Positions 62,765 through 64,000 of a stretch of 64,000 nt of DNA are shown here, one piece after another. Every line of letters begins with the position of its first letter. Position 1 is the stretch's first letter. A program made the position numbers and the translations under genes. Source of the DNA: Acanthochlamys bracteata (Eukaryota > Streptophyta > Magnoliopsida > Pandanales > Velloziaceae); assembly GCA_019914995.1 (NCBI GenBank), contig CM034132.1, forward strand, positions 188,501 through 252,500, given 5' to 3'. The notes under the pieces were generated by a model. The model was not told the DNA's origin, did no database searches, and worked only from the letters and a program-made list of their open reading frames with translations.

Positions 62765-63502
62765 TCAGCGGGTATTCAGTCTTTGGACATCTACCAGCTG
62801 ATACAGGTCACCTCTACGCTGCTTCAGGAGCGGAAGGTTCGTCCTACATATACAAACCAAATTAATGTAATCCTTGTGATTATATCTAAACCCGGAGTGA
62901 AACTCAATTAAAAATCCATGCATCGAAGGAAGAAATACCTTCTTAGCTCAATTAATGAATAATCAATTTCTTCAATAATGATCGCTTCCTCATGCTCAGT
63001 TGTCGCCAGCACTTCACCAAACTGCAGAAAAAACAAGGATTTAGGATGAGAAGAAACTCAAATTTCCAAAAAGAAAGCAAGACCAACATTTCCATCCAAT
63101 ATGAGCCCGATGCTCAACACTCATGCACATGTAGTTGTCATCATCCAACTGTATAACCAACAGCAGAAGCAGTACATATTTTGTACTTAAGTCTTTCACA
63201 CTTACAGGTCCTACCAAAGTTGAGTGACCCCAAGCAATATAACCAGCGCCACTATCTCGAGCTGGTGAGCAAGTTGCCACAAACAACTGCAAATAAAAAG
63301 TGCTCAGTTAAATGAGATACAAGACAGACAGCTTATATCCCGCTATTCAAATAAATCAAGAAATTAGGATTGAAACTACAAAAGCTTAAATTTGATAAAA
63401 GGATATATAGCTGAAAAGAGGCGGTATAATCGTGGTAAACCTCAAAGGGGCCTAGTTAAATGAGAGTTGCAGAGGAGAATCAAAACCTGATTATCAGCTG
63501 CC
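62765..63502 (-). CDS. Omega-amidase (nitrilase superfamily), C-terminal exons only
   Basis: Four 3' exons join in frame: 63487-63502, 63206-63286, 62939-63021 and 62765-62843, and the gene continues beyond the right edge. They encode [60 protein letters not shown] and [15 protein letters not shown], ending TR then TGA at 62765-62767. This is the C-terminus of plant omega-amidase, which hydrolyses alpha-ketoglutaramate and alpha-ketosuccinamate in the glutamine and asparagine transaminase route. The catalytic Glu-Lys-Cys residues lie upstream and are not visible. One exon is only 16 bases. Confidence 0.9.
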
Positions 63503-64000
63503 CTGCATTGAGGAAAGTTCGAGCTTATCATCCATAATCGAACAAGAGGATACTAAAGAACGTACAAAACATATAGTGCTAATGAACTGAATATAAACAA
63601 CAAAGACCAAAAGTTCAATGTTTTGATGTGTAAGAAACTTTCAGCGACTCTTTTAATTTACAAAATTCGACTGCATACTGACAACTGAATACAACCATAG
63701 GAATTTGCATGTAAAGAAACCTGTCGATTAACATGACATTGCATGGTGACGTTGGCTGTTAGAAGTGAAATTTACTAAGTAAGCCCTAAGGAATCCATAA
63801 GTTTCATCAATCTTCTAAAATAATCCTTATGTGCCAAGTCTTGCATGGAATGTGTGTGCTTACATAGTTAACTTTGACAGAGAGAATTAACCTACAAATA
63901 CCTATTCTGCATTTGTTAATTTCCTAAAACAACTTCATAGAAAATTGAAGTCGTAAAACTTCAGCAATATAGATTATCGGTTGTTATTACGTAAAGATAA
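63503..64000 (-). other. Omega-amidase intron reaching the window edge
   Basis: No further exon of the amidase could be recognised in the last 500 bases; sequence is AT-rich and intron-like. Confidence 0.5.

Noticed and set aside
1..64000. Search for CRISPR arrays, operons, phage or integrative elements
   Set aside because: Intron-rich plant nuclear genes throughout; no direct-repeat spacer arrays or prokaryotic gene clusters.

Overview
This window is nuclear DNA of a flowering plant, almost certainly a eudicot. The genes are split by AT-rich GT-AG introns. The gene content is plant-specific: a class XI myosin of the XI-F type, the plastid copper ATPase PAA2/HMA8, a receptor-like cytoplasmic kinase, and LURP-one, DUF1677, OXS3-like, BIG GRAIN-like and GRAS families. 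Spacers are AT-rich and hold many short terminal-inverted-repeat elements. I cannot name the species. There is no sign of bacterial, viral or organellar sequence.

Layout, left to right. 0-3.3 kb: a partial CID7-type poly(A)-binding-protein interactor (minus). 4.5-5.1 kb: a small DUF1677 gene (plus). 7.1-9.2 kb: a decayed subtilase pseudogene (plus). 10.9-11.7 kb: a LURP-one-related gene (plus). 12.4-15.1 kb: a RIPK-like kinase (minus). 18.8-19.2 kb: single-exon ribosomal protein L27a (minus). 21.9-25.8 kb: an alpha/beta hydrolase (plus). 26.9-29.1 kb: an OXS3-like gene (plus). 31.5-46.7 kb: a 38-exon myosin XI-F gene (minus). 48.9-49.9 kb: a broken NSP1-like GRAS pseudogene (minus). 50.8-57.0 kb: the 17-exon PAA2/HMA8 copper ATPase (minus), with an apparent frameshift between transit peptide and metal-binding domain. 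58.3 kb: an intron-containing tRNA-Tyr (minus). 60.4-61.3 kb: a BIG GRAIN 1-like gene (plus). 62.8-63.5 kb to the edge: the 3' end of an omega-amidase gene (minus).

The genes do not form one pathway; this is ordinary gene-by-gene plant organisation. From memory, the subtilase, LURP-one and RIPK genes are also close neighbours in Arabidopsis (AT2G05920, AT2G05910, AT2G05940), so the 7-15 kb block looks like an ancestral cluster whose protease member has died here.

Most worth a second look: the frameshift in PAA2; three introns that need a GC donor (two in the myosin, one in the hydrolase); the NSP1-like pseudogene whose 3' end abuts an AT-rich element; a DUF1677 leader reading frame separated from the main frame by a single in-frame TGA; an intronic 205-bp direct duplication in PAA2; an RTE-type LINE relic in a myosin intron; and about ten related AT-rich MITE-like elements. 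I found no new multi-gene system. All exon coordinates come from reading splice signals, reading-frame continuity and remembered family proteins; no alignment or transcript data were used.
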